From: Brucella tritici
GTDB taxonomy: Bacteria > Pseudomonadota > Alphaproteobacteria > Rhizobiales > Rhizobiaceae
Length of the DNA stretch: 64,000 nucleotides
NCBI RefSeq assembly: GCF_008932295.1
Contig: NZ_WBWA01000006.1
Location: 158,590 to 222,589, forward strand
Direction of reading: 5' to 3'
The position numbers and the translations under genes are program-made. Below the pieces are notes generated by a model, which did not search any database, was not told the DNA's origin, and saw only the letters and a list, made by a program, of their open reading frames with translations. The first letter of the stretch is position 1. Each line of letters starts with the position of its first letter. Below, piece by piece: positions 63,473-64,000 of the stretch.

Positions 63473-63769
63473 TCACTCAACGATCGGGATACGCGGAACA
63501 TCGCAGACCTCTAAGAGCCTGTCCCAAAAGTCGTCCTGAGAGGCTGCAAACTGTTCAGCGAAAGCTTTTCCGGCTAGGGTTGGTTTGATGGATCGGCTTG
63601 TGCGATTGAGGAGGCGGACGCCGAGATCGGCTTCGAGTTTACGCAAACGATGGCTGATTGCGGATGTTGTGACACCGAGTTCGTTAGCGGCCTGTTTGAT
63701 GCTCTGGCGTCGCACGATTGTGACGAATATGTTGAGATCAGCGAGCATTGAGCGTTCGAGGTTCACCAT
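63473..63769 (-). pseudogene. truncated LysR regulator (HTH domain only)
   Basis: 98 residues, of which MLADLNIFVTIVRRQSIKQAANELGVTTSAISHRLRKLEADLGVRLLNRTSRSIKPTLAGKAFAEQF is a complete LysR winged helix-turn-helix. The effector domain (about 200 residues) is absent. The coding continues DDFWDRLLEVCDVPRIPIVE, unlike any LysR linker, and the change coincides with a 22-base piece of repeat D at 63512-63533. The gene was probably cut by a rearrangement at that repeat. It is upstream of the seven-codon gene in the same direction and may once have regulated it. A short HTH protein could still be made. Confidence 0.8.
63512..63533. repeat. fragment of repeat D inside the LysR remnant
   Basis: TAAGAGCCTG TCCCAAAAGTCG matches the reversed right end of the repeat D copy at 38241-38387 at 21 of 22 positions. 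Confidence 0.7.
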
Positions 63770-63858
63770 TTTCTTCCTTGGTTAAGCACATGGTCTGATA
63801 GCTCAAGCGGGCTGGTTTGTCGCTATTTTGGGTGGTTGGAAGATTGCAGCGGTTAAAC

Positions 63859-63890
63859 GCAAAAACCCCGCAGTTTTTCTGCGGGGTTTG
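63859..63890. terminator. terminator of tRNA-fMet
   Basis: AAACCCCGCAG and CTGCGGGGTTT form an 11-bp stem around a TTTTT loop, with AAAA on one side. It lies 8 bases beyond the tRNA 3' end on the minus strand. Confidence 0.88.
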
Positions 63891-63897
63891 AAAGTCT

Positions 63898-63974
<77 letters not shown>

Positions 63975-64000
63975 ATAAACTTTGTGCGCACCGAGCTTAA

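Overview
The window is a 64 kb piece of an alphaproteobacterial chromosome, most likely from the Brucellaceae (Brucella/Ochrobactrum group, Hyphomicrobiales). The protein sequences, the gene neighbourhoods (leuS-lptE, ffh-chorismate mutase-rpsP, rplU-rpmA-obgE-proB-proA-nadD-rsfS-rlmH, envC-ctpA-YibQ-rppH) and several families of short palindromic intergenic repeats resembling the Bru-RS and RIME-like elements of this group all point the same way. This placement is inference from gene content, not from a database search. Coding density is high and almost every gene is a core or common accessory gene.

Layout. 1-7.7 kb: a gene cut by the left edge (possibly priA), transaldolase, a RecF-like ATPase, a periplasmic metallo-beta-lactamase-fold protein with a degenerate metal site, leuS overlapping lptE, a YggS PLP-binding protein and usg. 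7.7-20.2 kb: acetyl-CoA synthetase, an ASCH-domain protein, the SDH assembly factor SdhAF4, htpX, an RsmB-type methyltransferase, a heparinase II/III-like protein, purH, glpK and a UMF1-type transporter. 20.3-31 kb: the very large NAD-glutamate dehydrogenase, a LemA/TPM/TPM operon, a small P-loop kinase, rpsP, chorismate mutase and ffh. 31-43 kb: lactate permease, an MltB-like lytic transglycosylase, beta-carbonic anhydrase, a pyridoxal kinase operon, an NADP-dependent oxidoreductase, mmsA with a divergent LysR regulator, and YoaK and GlsB membrane proteins.

42.8-57.4 kb is a long, mostly minus-strand, conserved housekeeping block running from rplU-rpmA through obgE, proBA, nadD, rsfS and rlmH to envC, ctpA, a YibQ-like protein and rppH. 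It links ribosome assembly, proline and NAD synthesis, septal murein remodelling and mRNA decay. A small accessory patch (a glycosyltransferase, a TetR regulator and a DHFR-like reductase) sits between rlmH and envC. 57.7-60.8 kb carries tRNA-Ser(CGA), an RluA-type synthase, rsmJ and a PAS-GGDEF protein.

The most interesting stretch is 60.9-63.9 kb, an AT-rich accessory segment between the GGDEF gene and an initiator tRNA-fMet. On the minus strand it has a strong ribosome binding site followed by a seven-codon gene (MFREFSW), a 10-bp-stem hairpin, a HemW-like radical SAM gene, and an intact MFS exporter-like gene. The order heptapeptide gene - hairpin - modifying enzyme - MFS exporter has the architecture of a microcin C-type minigene operon, or alternatively of a leader-peptide attenuator. 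Here the radical SAM gene is broken by an internal deletion and an in-frame stop, and the upstream LysR gene is truncated at a repeat scar, so the locus looks like a decayed copy of a system that may be intact in relatives.
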